A DNA stretch of 45,662 nt, from positions 1 to 45,662 of the forward strand of contig NZ_ANBB01000029.1 in NCBI RefSeq assembly GCF_000341105.1, read 5' to 3'. The notes under the pieces were generated by a model. That model saw nothing but the letters and a program-made list of their open reading frames with translations. It searched no databases and had not been told where the DNA came from. Positions 1 through 8,580 of the stretch are shown in pieces (within the stretch, counting starts at the first letter, position 1; the number at the start of each line of letters is the position of its first letter). The position numbers were made by a program, and so were the translations under genes. Source of the DNA: Nocardiopsis potens DSM 45234. Its GTDB lineage: Bacteria; Actinomycetota; Actinomycetes; Streptosporangiales; Streptosporangiaceae.

Positions 1-63
1 CCCCCCCGCCCCGTTCCGCGTCCCCGCCCAGGGGGAGCCGGCGGGGCCGCCCCGGCCGGCGGG

Positions 64-1023
64 TCAGAGCCGCTCCAGCAGCTCCGCCTTCTTCGCGCTG
101 AACTCCTCGTCGGTGAGGAGCCCCTCGGCGTGCAGCTCGCCCAGCTTGCGGATCCGGGCCATGACGATCCGGCTCTCCGGGTCGATGTCGTCGTCGGATC
201 CGGCCGCCGCGGCCTCCTCGGATCCGCCCCCCGCCCCGATCGCCGGGACCGCCCCGCCGGAGGGCAGCGCCGCCGCGGCCCCGTCGGCCTCGGGCCGGCC
301 CGAGCCGGCCGCCCACAGGTGGGCGGTGACGGTCGCCGCCATCAGCAGCGCCTGCGCCTGCTCGCCGCCCTCGTCGAACAGCAGGCAGGACAGATCCCGC
401 TTGGCCGGGACCGGCTTCTTCCGCGGCGCCCCGTCCTCGGACAGCACCCGCAGCACCCCGTAGTCCCAGCCGTCGGAGGGGTTCCACTCCACCTTCGCGA
501 TCCGCTCCAGCGGGAACTCCCTGCGCTGGGCGGACCGCTTCTCCTTGGCGGCCTCGCTGGTCCAGGAGAGCACCAGGGAGGAGCCGTCGAAGGCGGCGGT
601 GCCCTCGTGCACCTGGATGTGCAGCGGCAGCGGGGCGACCAGCCGGGCCGGGGCGCCGGCCGGGGGCGGCCCCTGGGCGGCGGCCCGCTCGGCCAGCAGC
701 CGCAGCTGGTCGGCGTGGTACTCGGCGACCAGCTCGGTCTTGGCGTCGCCGGACAGCAGAAAGGGGTCCTCCCCGGACATCGCGGCGCCCACCGCGGCGA
801 AGGGGTCGGCCTGGTCGCGGATGCGCAGCCGCATCTCCCAGCCCTTCTTCTTCGCGCCGGTGCCGCGGGTGCGGAAATCGACCCCGGCCACGCTCCGCAG
901 CGGCACCTCGGTGCGGGCCAGCGCCTTGTTCAGCGACGATGCCAACCAACCGGTCGCATAGTCGATGACGACCTTGTCCTCGTCGAAGGTCCAGGTGCCC
1001 TGCTTGCCGCGCAAATTCTCCAT
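64..1023 (-). CDS. DUF4429 domain protein with C-terminal SHOCT motif
   Basis: This is a 319-residue soluble protein with no signal peptide or membrane segment. Residues 1-115 and about 130-240 look like two copies of the DUF4429 fold: each begins with a Gly-Thr/Phe-Asp strand, followed by a PLRSVAGVDF-like or PLERIAKVEW strand and a tryptophan-containing strand. An acidic, Ala/Gly-rich linker (about 245-280) leads to a C-terminal SHOCT motif (about 285-319, with LLTDEEFSAKKAELLERL). SHOCT motifs are short helical oligomerisation modules; the biochemical role of DUF4429 is not established. The ATG at 1023 is the natural start, although the ribosome site (GTGGA) is weak. It is transcribed divergently from the deformylase gene, and 63 bp to the left edge hold nothing recognisable. 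Confidence 0.85.
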   Translation of the reverse strand: MENLRGKQGTWTFDEDKVVIDYATGWLASSLNKALARTEVPLRSVAGVDFRTRGTGAKKKGWEMRLRIRDQADPFAAVGAAMSGEDPFLLSGDAKTELVAEYHADQLRLLAERAAAQGPPPAGAPARLVAPLPLHIQVHEGTAAFDGSSLVLSWTSEAAKEKRSAQRREFPLERIAKVEWNPSDGWDYGVLRVLSEDGAPRKKPVPAKRDLSCLLFDEGGEQAQALLMAATVTAHLWAAGSGRPEADGAAAALPSGGAVPAIGAGGGSEEAAAAGSDDDIDPESRIVMARIRKLGELHAEGLLTDEEFSAKKAELLERL

Positions 1024-1184
1024 TCCACGATGGTATTGCCGAACAAGTCGCCCGGCCGACCCCGCGAACGCCTTCCGATCCCGCCATGGTGACCTGCGCC
1101 TTTATGCTATTTTGCGAAGGTCTTCGCGCGCCCCTTCCGGCGCGCGCCCCAGCCCGCGGCCGAGTGGAAAAGAGCGAGCAGCGC

Positions 1185-1868
1185 ATGTCCGAGCAGTCCA
1201 GCGCCGGAGACCCCGCCGACCAGAGGGTCCGAGTCCAGGGCGAACCGGTCGACGACCACCCCGAGATGGCGCCCGAGGCCGCCCGCGGCCGGGTCCGCCG
1301 GATCACGGTGGTCGGCGAGGACGTGCTGCACCGGGTCAACAACGACGTCCCCGCCGAGATGTTCGGCACCCCCGGGCTGTCCTCCCTCATCGACGACATG
1401 TTCCTCACCATGTACGTCGCCGAGGGCGTCGGCCTGGCCGGCAACCAGGTCGGCGAGGACCTGCGGCTGTTCGTCTACGACTGCCCCGACGACGACGGCG
1501 TGCGCCACGTCGGCCACGTGGTCAACCCGGTGCTGGCCGAGCGGGACGACTCCGTCCCGCTGGTGCTGGAGAACGAGGGCTGCCTGTCGGTGCCCGGCCC
1601 GCACGCCGAGCTGCCCCGCGCCGAGTACGCCAAGGTCACCGGGTTCGACAAGGACGGCGCCCCGGTGGAGATCGAGGGCACCGGCTACTTCGCCCGCTGC
1701 CTGCAGCACGAGACCGACCACACCTACGGCCGGCTCTACATCGACCGCCTCGCCGCGCGCCCGCGCAAGAAGGTGCTCAAGCAGATGAACGAGATGGCCA
1801 ACGACGTCTTCGCGCGCCGCGAGGCCAACGCCGCCGCACTGGCCGGCGCCGAGGCGGAGGCCGAGTAG
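1185..1868 (+). CDS. def: peptide deformylase
   Basis: This cytoplasmic metalloenzyme removes the N-formyl group from nascent proteins. All three family motifs are present: GVGLAGNQVG (residues 81-90; most family members have GLAA), EGCLS (131-135, Cys133 as metal ligand) and QHETDH (174-179, with His175 and His179 as ligands and Glu176 as catalytic base). At 227 residues it is longer than the usual 170-190 because of a 35-residue hydrophilic N-terminal extension and an Ala-rich tail. The ATG at 1185 was chosen because the extra upstream codons (from 1086) encode low-complexity Pro/Arg sequence. A TATGCT hexamer at 1103-1108 could be a -10 element. The gene ends in a strong hairpin shared with the convergent DUF218 gene. 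Confidence 0.95.
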   Translation: MSEQSSAGDPADQRVRVQGEPVDDHPEMAPEAARGRVRRITVVGEDVLHRVNNDVPAEMFGTPGLSSLIDDMFLTMYVAEGVGLAGNQVGEDLRLFVYDCPDDDGVRHVGHVVNPVLAERDDSVPLVLENEGCLSVPGPHAELPRAEYAKVTGFDKDGAPVEIEGTGYFARCLQHETDHTYGRLYIDRLAARPRKKVLKQMNEMANDVFARREANAAALAGAEAEAE

Positions 1869-1890
1869 CGCGCCCCCTTCCCCCGGTGAC

Positions 1891-1940
1891 CCCGGCGCCG
1901 TCGCCGCCTCGACCTGCGTCGAGGCGGCGACGGCGCCGGG
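1891..1940. terminator. bidirectional hairpin terminator between convergent genes
   Basis: This is a perfect 22-bp inverted repeat (1891-1912 against 1919-1940) with a 6-nt loop, CCTGCG. It sits between the deformylase stop codon and the convergent DUF218 gene stop. It has no T-run, as is common for actinomycete terminators. Confidence 0.85.
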
Positions 1941-1955
1941 AACATCGCCCGGGGG

Positions 1956-2660
1956 TCAGCCCAGCCCGGGCGGCTCCCCCGGGATCAGGTGCCCGGTGAA
2001 CCCGGCCCGCCCCAGCCGCTCGTAGGCCTCGGCGACCCGGTCCGGCACGTGCACCGGCGCCGCCCAGCCGCGCCGCGGGTAGACCACCAGCCGCTGCAGG
2101 TCGCCGACGAGGAAGCAGACCAGCTCCTCGGCCCCGTACCGCTCGTCGGGGTAGCCCCGGTAGCCGCCGCCGAAGGCGCGGAACCGCCACTCCACCCCGG
2201 GCCAGTGCACCGCCGCGGCGGCCAGGGCGCGCCGGGCCATGTAGGGCTTGGCGGTGGCCACCGCCGCGCGCACCCGCACGCCGTGCCGCGCGCACAGCTC
2301 GCGCGAGCAGGAGAAGTTCTCCCCGGTGTTGGTGGCCCGGGTCTCCAGCAGCACCGCCCGGTCCGGCAGCCCCGAGGCGTCGGCGAACACCTCGGCCTCG
2401 CGCCGCTCCCAGCGGGCGTGCCCGTGCCCGCCGCCGGTGCGCCGCCCCCGGTCGCCGCTGAACACCACCAGCGGCGCCGCGCCCTCCCGCCACAGCCGCG
2501 CGGCGTGCCCGGCGACCCGCAGGTCGTGGCTGCCCAGCGCCAGCACCACGTCGCCGCGGGCCGGCCCGCCCTCCCTGGCGGGGGCGGTGTGGAAGTCCCA
2601 CAGCTCGCGCGCCCACGCGTGCACCTCGCCGCTGAGCGGCGCCGCCTCGACCGAGTCCAT
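1956..2660 (-). CDS. YdcF-like DUF218 domain protein
   Basis: This is a 234-residue protein of the DUF218/YdcF family, which has a Rossmann-like fold; E. coli YdcF binds S-adenosylmethionine, but the reaction is not known. Family landmarks are a first strand GDVVLALGSHD, a second strand PLVVFSGDRG and the conserved TNTGEN motif after an Arg-Ala pair. The start at 2660 (MDSVEAAP) was preferred over a reading extending to 2942 because the longer form is Arg/Pro-rich and runs through the AT-richer divergent promoter region. No purine-rich ribosome site precedes this ATG, so a leaderless message is possible. There is no signal peptide. It is divergent from the UvrA-like gene. Confidence 0.8.
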   Translation of the reverse strand: MDSVEAAPLSGEVHAWARELWDFHTAPAREGGPARGDVVLALGSHDLRVAGHAARLWREGAAPLVVFSGDRGRRTGGGHGHARWERREAEVFADASGLPDRAVLLETRATNTGENFSCSRELCARHGVRVRAAVATAKPYMARRALAAAAVHWPGVEWRFRAFGGGYRGYPDERYGAEELVCFLVGDLQRLVVYPRRGWAAPVHVPDRVAEAYERLGRAGFTGHLIPGEPPGLG

Positions 2661-2759
2661 CCCGGGAGGATAGCGGCCGCCGGGACCTGCGTCGATACTC
2701 CCGCACCGGTTTCCCCCGCCCTCAGCGCGGCGCGCGTTTTCGCAGGTCAGGATGAATAT

Positions 2760-2772
2760 GAATGCGGCATTC
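2760..2772. promoter_or_regulatory. 13-bp palindrome in divergent promoter region
   Basis: GAATGC-G-GCATTC is a perfect inverted repeat with a one-base centre. It lies in the locally AT-rich part of the 248-bp gap between the DUF218 gene (-) and the UvrA-like gene (+). A shared operator is possible. Half-sites GAATGCG and CGCATTC recur in the intergenic region at 9773 and 9889. No binding protein can be named. Confidence 0.3.
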
Positions 2773-2908
2773 GCGTTTGCCTTCCGGGGGGCGCGCACCG
2801 AATATGGGTGTCCGCCCCGCGCTCTGCGGGGCCGTTCCCGATTCCCACCGGACAGGGCAGGAGACCCCTGCCCCGATGCGGCGTGCCCGCACGACGAGAG
2901 GAGCCCCA

Positions 2909-5215
2909 GTGGCAACGGCGACCGAGCGCTTCGGCGCGGCACCGCCGATCGTGATCGAAGGCGCCCGGGTGCACAACCTCAAGGACGTCTCCCTGGAGAT
3001 CCCGAAGAACACCGTCACGGTCTTCACCGGTGTCTCGGGCTCGGGAAAGTCGTCCCTGGTGTTCGGCACCCTGGCGGTGGAGTCCAACCGCCAGCTCAAC
3101 GAGACCTACCCGCTGCACATCCGCAGCCTGCTGCCCCGCTACGAGAAGCCCGAGGCCGACCTGGTGGACAACCTCGCGGTGGCCGTCGTCGTCGACCAGC
3201 GGCCGCCGGGCGGCAACTCCCGCTCCACCGTCGGCACCATGACCGACGTCCACCCGCTGCTGCGGCTGCTGTTCTCCCGGGCCGGGCACCCCTCCGCCGG
3301 CCCCTCCTCGGCCTACTCCTTCAACACCCCGGCGGGCATGTGCCCGAGCTGCGAGGGCATCGGCCGCGCGGTCGGCATCGACCACGCCGCCTTCTTCGAC
3401 GCCTCCCGGTCGCTCAACGGCGGCGCGGTGCTCTTCCCGCTGTTCGCCGAGAGCAGCGCCTACCCCTACGAGCTGTACCGGCGCACCGGGCTGCTCGACC
3501 CGGACAAGCCGCTGCGCGACTACACCGACCGGGAGTGGGAGGACCTGCTGCGCGGCGGCCGGGACGGCACGGTCAAGATCGAGCTCACCGCGGAGGAGGG
3601 CGGGTTCTCCCTCGGCTACGAGGGCTTGGAGGACCGGTTCCGCCGGCTCTACCTCAACCGGGACATCTCCGCGATGAGCAAGCGCACCCGGGAGGCGGTG
3701 CAGGCGGTCACCACCGAGGTGGTCTGCCCGGCCTGCGAGGGGCGCCGGCTCAACCCGGAGGCGCTGGCCACCCGGGTCGCCGGGCGCACCATCGCCGAGA
3801 TGTGCGCGATGGAGGCCGAGGACCTGGTCCCGGTGCTGGAGGAGGTGGACCACCCGCAGGGCGCCCCGATCGCCCGCGCGGCCGCGAGCAGCGTCCGCCG
3901 GCTCTGCGACATCGGCCTGGGCTACCTCAGCCTGGACCGGGAGGCGCCCACCCTGTCCGGCGGGGAGGCGCAGCGGATCAAGACGGTGCGCCACCTCGGG
4001 TCGGCGCTGACCGGGGTGACCTACGTCTTCGACGAGCCCAGCACCGGGCTGCACCCGCACGACGTGGGCCGGCTCAACCGGCTGCTGCTGCGGCTGCGCG
4101 ACCGGGGCAACACGGTGCTGGTGGTCGAGCACGACCGGGACGTGATCGCGGTCGCCGACCACGTGGTCGACATGGGGCCGGGCGCCGGGACGCACGGCGG
4201 GCGGGTGGTCTACCAGGGCGGCGTGGACGGGCTGCGCGCCGCCGACACCCGCACCGGGCGGTGCCTGCGCCGCCGCACCGGGCTGAAGGGGAAGGTGCGC
4301 ACCCCCACCGGCGCCCTGGAGGTGCGCGGCGCCGACCTGCACAACCTGCGCGGCGTCTCGGTGCGGGTGCCCACCGGGGTGCTCACCGTGGTCACCGGCG
4401 TCGCCGGGTCGGGCAAGAGCACCCTGGTCGGCCGGGTCCTGGTGGAGCGGCACCCCGACGCGGTCGTGGTGGACCAGTCCGCGGTGACCGCCTCCTCGCG
4501 CTCCACCCCCGCCTCCTACCTGGGCGTGATGGACGTGATCCGGAAGCGCTTCGCCGAGGAGAGCGGCGCCGAGCCGGGCCTGTTCTCCTTCAACTCCAAG
4601 GGCGCCTGCAAGGCCTGCGGCGGGCGCGGCGAGACCGTCACCGAGATGGCGATGATGGACCCGGTCACCACGGTGTGCGAGGAGTGCGGCGGCTCCCGGT
4701 TCGACGCCGCCGTGCTGGAGCACCGGCTGCGCGGGAGGAACGTGACCGAGGTGCTCGCGATGACCGCGGAGGAGGCCCGCGCCTTCTTCACCGGGCGCGG
4801 CGAGCGCAAGGTCGCCCGCGCCATGGAGCGGCTGGAGGAGGTCGGGCTGGGCTACCTCACCCTGGGCCAGGAGCTGAGCAGCCTGTCCGGCGGCGAGCGG
4901 CAGCGCCTCAAGCTCGCCACCCGGCTGGGCGGCACCGGCGCCGTCTACGTGATGGACGAGCCGACCACCGGGCTGCACATGGCCGACGTGGAGGTGCTGC
5001 TGGGGCTGCTGGACCGGCTGGTCGACGCGGGCAACACCGTCGTCCTGGTCGAGCACGACCTGGACGTGCTCAAACGCGCCGACCACGTGATCGACATGGG
5101 CCCGGGCGGCGGCCGGCACGGCGGCCGGGTGCTGTTCGAGGGGACCCCGGCCGACCTGCTCGGCCACCCCGGATCGGTCACCGCCGAACACCTCCGCCGC
5201 GATCTGGAGGGCTGA
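2909..5215 (+). CDS. UvrA-like ABC-class ATPase (short UvrA paralogue)
   Basis: This is a 768-residue soluble protein with two UvrA-type ATPase modules. Module 1 has Walker A GVSGSGKS (about 41-48) and signature LSGGEAQR (about 349). Module 2 has Walker A GVAGSGKS (about 496) and signature LSGGERQR (about 658). Each signature is followed by a Walker B strand with DEP and then a switch His (VEHD). Zinc-finger pairs CPSC, CPAC, CKAC and CEEC are present. Genuine UvrA is about 940-970 residues, so this is the shorter UvrA-like clade. Some members of that clade are linked to drug resistance or DNA-damage tolerance; the role here is unknown. The GTG at 2909 follows GAGAGGAG at good spacing. An in-frame ATG at 2876 is the alternative start. 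No uvrB or uvrC is nearby. Confidence 0.9.
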   Translation: MATATERFGAAPPIVIEGARVHNLKDVSLEIPKNTVTVFTGVSGSGKSSLVFGTLAVESNRQLNETYPLHIRSLLPRYEKPEADLVDNLAVAVVVDQRPPGGNSRSTVGTMTDVHPLLRLLFSRAGHPSAGPSSAYSFNTPAGMCPSCEGIGRAVGIDHAAFFDASRSLNGGAVLFPLFAESSAYPYELYRRTGLLDPDKPLRDYTDREWEDLLRGGRDGTVKIELTAEEGGFSLGYEGLEDRFRRLYLNRDISAMSKRTREAVQAVTTEVVCPACEGRRLNPEALATRVAGRTIAEMCAMEAEDLVPVLEEVDHPQGAPIARAAASSVRRLCDIGLGYLSLDREAPTLSGGEAQRIKTVRHLGSALTGVTYVFDEPSTGLHPHDVGRLNRLLLRLRDRGNTVLVVEHDRDVIAVADHVVDMGPGAGTHGGRVVYQGGVDGLRAADTRTGRCLRRRTGLKGKVRTPTGALEVRGADLHNLRGVSVRVPTGVLTVVTGVAGSGKSTLVGRVLVERHPDAVVVDQSAVTASSRSTPASYLGVMDVIRKRFAEESGAEPGLFSFNSKGACKACGGRGETVTEMAMMDPVTTVCEECGGSRFDAAVLEHRLRGRNVTEVLAMTAEEARAFFTGRGERKVARAMERLEEVGLGYLTLGQELSSLSGGERQRLKLATRLGGTGAVYVMDEPTTGLHMADVEVLLGLLDRLVDAGNTVVLVEHDLDVLKRADHVIDMGPGGGRHGGRVLFEGTPADLLGHPGSVTAEHLRRDLEG

Positions 5216-5603
5216 CCGGGCACGGGGGCGGTCCCGGCGGGCGGGCCCCGGCCTGCCTCCTGGACACCCCCGGTGCCCGCGGAAGGGCGGGGCGGGGCTC
5301 CGGTGCCCGGGCTCCTTCTCCGGCTCCTTGTTCCCTCCGCCGGCGGTCCGAGAGCGGGCGGGCCGCCGGCCGGGCGCGCTCCCGGCCCCGGTGCCCGCCG
5401 TGCCGTCTCCGAACCCCCGGTGGCCTGCGCGGACGTCCGGTTCCGCGGTCCGGGCGCCGGCGCAGGCCCGCCTCCGCCGCGCCGGCCGCCTCCCGGGACG
5501 GGCGGATCGTCCGCAGGAGGGCTCTGGTGCGGGCCGTGGGGAAGCTGCTACCTTCTGCTCCGAATTTTGTTGAACAAATCACTTGTATGGAGTTGGAGGC
5601 GGC
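5216..5603 (+). promoter_or_regulatory. 388-bp gap with AT-rich palindrome upstream of the C15 peptidase gene
   Basis: Most of this gap is featureless GC-rich DNA with no convincing reading frame. The last 50 bp become AT-rich and contain TTTGTT-G-AACAAA (5566-5578), a perfect palindrome 25 bp upstream of the TTG start. This position suits a repressor or activator site over the promoter. No confident -35/-10 pair was assigned. Confidence 0.45.
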
Positions 5604-6896
5604 TTGCCCGTCCGCAACCCGGCCCCCCGCATCGCGGCGGCCGCACTCGTCCTCGCCCCCGCTCTGGCCCTCGCCTCCCCGGCGCACGCCGCGCCCGGCG
5701 GAGAACCGGACTGCCTGGCGGCCGTCGGCGCCACCGTCGAAGAGGAGCGGCTCGCCGAGGAGGTCCCCCAGGAGATCCTGCGCCGCTCCGGCTTCGCCGA
5801 CCGCGCCGACGACTTCGCCCGCGCGCTGTGCGCCGCACCGAACGAGAAGGCGGCCCGGGCCGCGGTCCGGGTGCACGGCGAGCGGCTCTGGCGCGACGCG
5901 GTGCACCGGGTGCGGTCCGGCACCGCGGCCGAAGGGGAGCTGAGCGCCGGGGACGACCGCCCGCTGTACTGGGCCCGGCTCGGCATGACCTCGGCGCTGC
6001 GCCGCTGGGAGCCCTCCTTCGACCTCGCCGCCGAGGAGCGCACCGAGCTCCTCGCCGAACTGGAGCGCCGCTCCCGCGGCCAGTCCGGCATGGACTTCGG
6101 CGCCGACGAGGACGTGCTGCGGGTGGTGGTCACCGGCTTCGACCCGTTCCGGCTGGACAACGACATCCGCCAGGCCAACCCCTCCGGCGCGGCCGCCCTG
6201 GCCCTGGACGGTGCGGTGCTGGAGACCGCCGACGGCCGGACGGCCGTGGTGCAGGCCGCGATGTTCCCGGTGCGCTGGCGCGACTTCACCGACGGCATGG
6301 TGGAGCGGGCGCTGGCGCCGCACTACACCGGGGACCGCCCGGCCGACGCGGTGATCACCGTCAGCCAGGGCCGGGAGGGCCGGTTCGACCTGGAGGCGCA
6401 CAACGGGGCCTGGCGGGGCGGGGCCGACGACAACGAGTCGACCGGCACCGCCGAGACGGCGCCGATCCCCGAGGGGTTCCCCACCGTCACCCCGCAGCCG
6501 CAGTGGTCCGACTCCACCCTGGACCGCCCGGCGATCGTCGAGGCGGTCTCCGGCGAGCCCTTCCCGGTGGTGGACAACACCGAGGTCACCGAGATCCCGG
6601 CGGGGGAGGACGAGCCGGTGGTCCGCCCGGACGGGCCCACCCCCGGCTCCGAGGCCCGCGCGGGCGGCGGCGGGGACTACCTGTCCAACGAGATCGCCTA
6701 CCGCAACACCCTGCTGCGCGACGCCACCGGCCTGGACCTCCCCGCCGGGCACGTGCACACCCCGATCCTGCACCTGGGCGGGGGCTCCGAGGTCACCGAC
6801 CCGGCCTTCGAGCGGGACCGCGCCGCCATCGTCGCCCAGGTGGAGGCGATCGTCGCGGCCGCGCTCGGCGCGGACGGGGGCGTCCGGGGCGACTGA
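5604..6896 (+). CDS. secreted peptidase C15 (pyroglutamyl-peptidase I) family protein, Ser at the nucleophile position
   Basis: This is a 430-residue exported protein. It has a signal peptide (residues 1-30, Arg-containing n-region, Ala/Leu core, cleavage after AHA), then about 125 residues of helical sequence with no assigned domain, then a C15-like domain. C15 landmarks are VVTGFDPF, NPSGAAAL, the SQGREGRFDLEAHN segment carrying the expected catalytic Glu, and GHVHTP carrying the expected catalytic His (about 385). Where the family has Tyr-Val/Leu-Cys-Asn, this protein has YLSN (Ser361), so the cysteine nucleophile is replaced. A Pro/Gly/acidic insertion precedes that motif. Typical C15 enzymes are about 215 residues and cytoplasmic. 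The TTG at 5604 follows GGAGG at short (4-nt) spacing; another TTG at 5583 is possible. Confidence 0.8.
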   Translation: MPVRNPAPRIAAAALVLAPALALASPAHAAPGGEPDCLAAVGATVEEERLAEEVPQEILRRSGFADRADDFARALCAAPNEKAARAAVRVHGERLWRDAVHRVRSGTAAEGELSAGDDRPLYWARLGMTSALRRWEPSFDLAAEERTELLAELERRSRGQSGMDFGADEDVLRVVVTGFDPFRLDNDIRQANPSGAAALALDGAVLETADGRTAVVQAAMFPVRWRDFTDGMVERALAPHYTGDRPADAVITVSQGREGRFDLEAHNGAWRGGADDNESTGTAETAPIPEGFPTVTPQPQWSDSTLDRPAIVEAVSGEPFPVVDNTEVTEIPAGEDEPVVRPDGPTPGSEARAGGGGDYLSNEIAYRNTLLRDATGLDLPAGHVHTPILHLGGGSEVTDPAFERDRAAIVAQVEAIVAAALGADGGVRGD

Positions 6897-6934
6897 CCCG
6901 CGTTCCGGAGGCGCCGGCCCGCCTCCCCGCGACT

Positions 6935-6971
6935 CCCGCGGCGGGGTCCTCCGTCCGGACCCCGCCGCGGG
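6935..6971. terminator. bidirectional hairpin terminator
   Basis: Perfect 15-bp arms (6935-6949 and 6957-6971) with a 7-nt loop lie between the stop codons of the convergent C15 peptidase gene and the VWA lipoprotein gene. There is no T-run. Confidence 0.85.
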
Positions 6972-6975
6972 CGGA

Positions 6976-8580
6976 TCACTGGTAGCCGCGGATCTCCCGG
7001 AACGCCTCGTCCAGCGAGGTGGAGCGGGCGTCGAAGACGCGGCCGCCGGTGAGCTCGGCCAGCTCCTCCATCTCGGCCGGGTCGGACTCGCCCAGCAGTA
7101 CCGGGAAGACCGGGACGCCGCGCAGCTCCCCGCCGAGCCCGGCGTGCACCCCGTCGCGGAACTCCGCCAGGCCCGGGCCGCGGTTGACCTCCCCGTCGGT
7201 GAGCAGCACGATCGAGGTGAACCTGCCGCCGGTCTCCTCTTCGGCCAGCAGGCCGTAGGCCTCGGCCAGGGCGGCGTATCCGGCGGTCCACCCGCCGGGC
7301 TCCAGCGCCCGCACGCCCGCGCGGATCCCGTCCAGGGCCTCACCGGGGTCGCCGCTGTCCACCTCGAAGGTCCGCGCGCGGTGCACCCCGGAGGCGAACG
7401 GCAGCAGGGTGACCCGCTCGCGGTGGTAGAAGCGCTGGAAGCGGCCGTCCAGGGAACCGCCGTCGCCGCCGGTGAGGGTGTCCACCGCGGTGCGCAGCGC
7501 CGCCATCCGCTCCCCGGCCATCGAACCGGAGGAGTCCAGCACGAACACGGTGCGGGCCGGGCGGCGGTACTCGTCGAAGTAGGCGCCGATCAGCCCGTCG
7601 GCGACCTCGGCGGTGGCCGGGAACGGAAGCTCGGGCAGGGACGGCGGGCCCGGGTCGGCGGCGCCGGGCGCCATCGGCCGCCGGTGGGTGGTGCGCCCGA
7701 TCTCCTCCTGGACCTCCTCGCCCATCAGGTGGTCGACCAGGGCGCCGTACCGCTCGGCGGCCTGCGCGCCGGCCGGCTCCAGCAGCGTCAGCGGGTAGTC
7801 GGCGGTCACCGCCCCGTCGGCCGGGTGCACCACCGCCAGCGGCTCGGGCAGCTCCTCCCGCCGCTCCACCGACAGCAGCACCGACTCGTAGTTGACCATC
7901 GCGTTCAGCTCCGGGCCGGGGTCCTGCCCGGTGGCGCGCCGGACGTAGGCGTCGGCGAGCCACCCCGAGGAGCCCGCGGTGAGCCGCTGGCCGGAGAAGA
8001 ACCGCTCCAGTTCGGGGGCGGCCCCGGCGACGTCGGAGGCGCGCAGCGCCGACCCGGCGTCGGAGAGCGCGGCGGCCACGCCGACCAGCGCGGAGAACCC
8101 GGAGTTGGAGGCGGCGGGGCTGGTCATGCCGTAGGACAGGTCCCCGCCGGCCGCGGCCTCGGCGACGTCGGCCCAGGTCACCTCGGCGCCGCCGGTCCAG
8201 CCCAGCTCCTCGGCGGTGCTCCGGGCGACGCCCAGCACCACCGGGGAGGCCATCACCGAGGTCTGCTCGCCCAGCGCGTCCCGGCCTTCCGGGTGCAGCG
8301 CCAGGTAGCGGTTGGAGGAGAACCAGATCGCGTCGTAGTCCCGGGCGGCCTGCCCGGAGACCACCTGCTGCACGCCCTCCAGGGTGCCGGTGTAGTCCAT
8401 CTCCACCCGCACGCCGGTCTCCTGCTCGGCCCGCTCCAGCAGCGGCTCCATGTCGGCGAGCTCGCTGCCGGCCAGGACCCGCAGCACGCCGGAGGCCTGC
8501 GGGGTGCAGGCCGGCGCGAGGGCGGCCGCCAGGAGGGCGGCCAGGGCGGCGGCGCGCGCCCGGCGGCGCCCCGGCCTCAT
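6976..8580 (-). CDS. lipoprotein with solute-binding-like domain and von Willebrand factor A domain
   Basis: This is a 534-residue predicted lipoprotein. It has an Arg-rich n-region, a hydrophobic core and a lipobox-like APAC with Cys25 as the probable lipidated residue. Residues about 30-310 resemble a periplasmic-binding-protein type II domain (strand VLRVLAGSELADMEPLL and the MTSPAASNSGFSAL ligand loop). Residues about 340-530 are a VWA domain with an intact metal-ion-dependent adhesion site: DSSGS (Asp349, Ser351, Ser353) and a later LLTDGEVN. It probably acts on the outer face of the membrane. Its start overlaps the stop of the upstream gene by 4 bp (ATGA), so the two proteins are translationally coupled and likely work together. 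The ligand is unknown. Confidence 0.85.
   Translation of the reverse strand: MRPGRRRARAAALAALLAAALAPACTPQASGVLRVLAGSELADMEPLLERAEQETGVRVEMDYTGTLEGVQQVVSGQAARDYDAIWFSSNRYLALHPEGRDALGEQTSVMASPVVLGVARSTAEELGWTGGAEVTWADVAEAAAGGDLSYGMTSPAASNSGFSALVGVAAALSDAGSALRASDVAGAAPELERFFSGQRLTAGSSGWLADAYVRRATGQDPGPELNAMVNYESVLLSVERREELPEPLAVVHPADGAVTADYPLTLLEPAGAQAAERYGALVDHLMGEEVQEEIGRTTHRRPMAPGAADPGPPSLPELPFPATAEVADGLIGAYFDEYRRPARTVFVLDSSGSMAGERMAALRTAVDTLTGGDGGSLDGRFQRFYHRERVTLLPFASGVHRARTFEVDSGDPGEALDGIRAGVRALEPGGWTAGYAALAEAYGLLAEEETGGRFTSIVLLTDGEVNRGPGLAEFRDGVHAGLGGELRGVPVFPVLLGESDPAEMEELAELTGGRVFDARSTSLDEAFREIRGYQ

Noticed and set aside
2747-5191. An 814-codon open frame on the minus strand
   Set aside because: It is antisense to the UvrA-like gene; His/Val/Gly-rich low-complexity translation.
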